Shown here: positions 6,190-6,734 of the stretch, piece after piece
Layout of the letters: every line of letters begins with the position of its first letter
Numbering within the stretch: the stretch's first letter is position 1
From: Lysobacterales bacterium
GTDB lineage: Bacteria; Pseudomonadota; Gammaproteobacteria; Xanthomonadales; S139-57
Reading direction: 5' to 3'
DNA length: 6,734 bases
Assembly (NCBI GenBank): GCA_026993285.1
Contig: JALWTZ010000189.1
Coordinates: 1 to 6,734 of the forward strand
Notes under the pieces: model-generated
The model's database searches: none
What the model saw: the letters and a program-made list of their open reading frames with translations, nothing else
What the model was told of the DNA's origin: nothing
Program-made: the position numbers and the translations under genes

Positions 6190-6734
6190 TCAGGCACCCT
6201 GCAACCGGTCACGCAGTTGATAATAGTGGTACATGGCTTGCGCCATGAACCTGCCGATCATACCACCGGCGGATTTCAAGGCAAAGGGAGCGAACAGCTC
6301 CAGCAGCAGGCGGTCGCCGTAGAGCGCGCGGGCCAGCACTTCACCGGCGGCCGTGGTGGTGGCCATGCCATGGCCGCCAAAGCCCTGGGCCACCCAGAAA
6401 CCCGGCTGGTATTCCAGCACCTGCGGCATCTGGTGGCGCGCATAGCTCATCCATCCCCACCAGCTCTGCTCGATTTCCACCCCCGCAAGCTGCGGATAGT
6501 AGTGGCACATTTCCTGTCGGGCCCGCTCGCGCACTTCATCTTCCTCCAGGGCCGCGGCCTGAATGCCGCCCCCCCAGAGCAGGCGGCCATCCGGCAGGGG
6601 GCGGTAGTAGGCAAAGGCAAAGCGGGTGTCATACACCGCCCATTGCCGGCGGAACAGCCGGGGCAGCAAATCGGCCACCGGCGCGGTGACCGTAATCCAG
6701 GTGGAGATGGGCAGCACGGCCTTGCGAACGGCGG
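6190..6734 (-). CDS. FAD-dependent amino acid/amine oxidoreductase, DAO fold (partial; N-terminus beyond window end)
   Basis: The frame is open to the window edge, so about 180 C-terminal residues are present and the FAD-binding GxGxxG region is not. Visible features fit the D-amino-acid-oxidase-like (DAO) family, nearest in feel to gamma-glutamylputrescine oxidase PuuB/OrdL. These are AVRKAVLPISTWITVTAP at the start of the fragment, RFAFAYYRPLPDGRLLWGG in the substrate-domain sheet, WWGWMSYARHQMPQVL, and the C-terminal FAD-contact segment GFGGHGMATTTAAGEVLA (about 6384-6331). Members oxidise the C-N bond of amines or amino acids and pass electrons to oxygen or quinone; the substrate cannot be read from this fragment. 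It is followed by a 163-bp gap before ppnN in the same direction, so co-transcription is possible but not implied. An internal GTG at 6717 is not a credible start. Confidence 0.85.
   Translation of the reverse strand, partial: AVRKAVLPISTWITVTAPVADLLPRLFRRQWAVYDTRFAFAYYRPLPDGRLLWGGGIQAAALEEDEVRERARQEMCHYYPQLAGVEIEQSWWGWMSYARHQMPQVLEYQPGFWVAQGFGGHGMATTTAAGEVLARALYGDRLLLELFAPFALKSAGGMIGRFMAQAMYHYYQLRDRLQGA

Overview
The window reads as the edge of an accessory region against conserved chromosome in a moderately GC-rich gammaproteobacterium. The conserved half (about 3150-6734) is GC-rich and carries a PpnN-type nucleosidase closely resembling the enterobacterial protein. The left third (1-2453) is visibly more AT-rich, most strongly in the first part of its gene. 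The gammaproteobacterial assignment rests on recalled protein similarity and on the style of the intergenic repeat. I cannot name a genus. All genes I can support are on the minus strand, so transcription runs from high to low coordinates.

Reading in the direction of transcription: (1) 6734-6190 is the C-terminal part of an FAD-dependent DAO-fold oxidoreductase entering from outside the window. (2) A 163-bp gap holds two small hairpins and a plausible sigma70 promoter. (3) ppnN (6026-4647) is a cytoplasmic LOG-family nucleotide 5'-monophosphate nucleosidase. (4) phoA (4650-3151) is a secreted alkaline phosphatase whose ATG overlaps the ppnN stop as ATGA, so the two look like a translationally coupled pair. 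PhoA would strip phosphate from exported or external esters including nucleotides, and PpnN would cut nucleotide monophosphates inside the cell. A joint role in nucleotide and phosphate recycling is inference.

Directly after phoA lies a 128-bp imperfect palindrome (3023-3150) of the kind dispersed through genomes. A truncated 40-bp copy of its right arm (2958-2997) abuts the end of a dead IS3-family insertion sequence (about 2559-2958). The IS keeps its terminus and a full-length orfA frame broken by two in-frame stop codons, and it has lost orfB.

Beyond the broken IS end, a predicted promoter with a palindrome in its spacer leads into a large gene (2453 to beyond base 1). It encodes a PLD-like nuclease domain fused to an SNF2/superfamily-2 helicase, a domain layout common in phage-defence and restriction-type islands. 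Its C-terminus and any downstream partner genes lie outside the window, so whether this is a complete defence system cannot be decided here.
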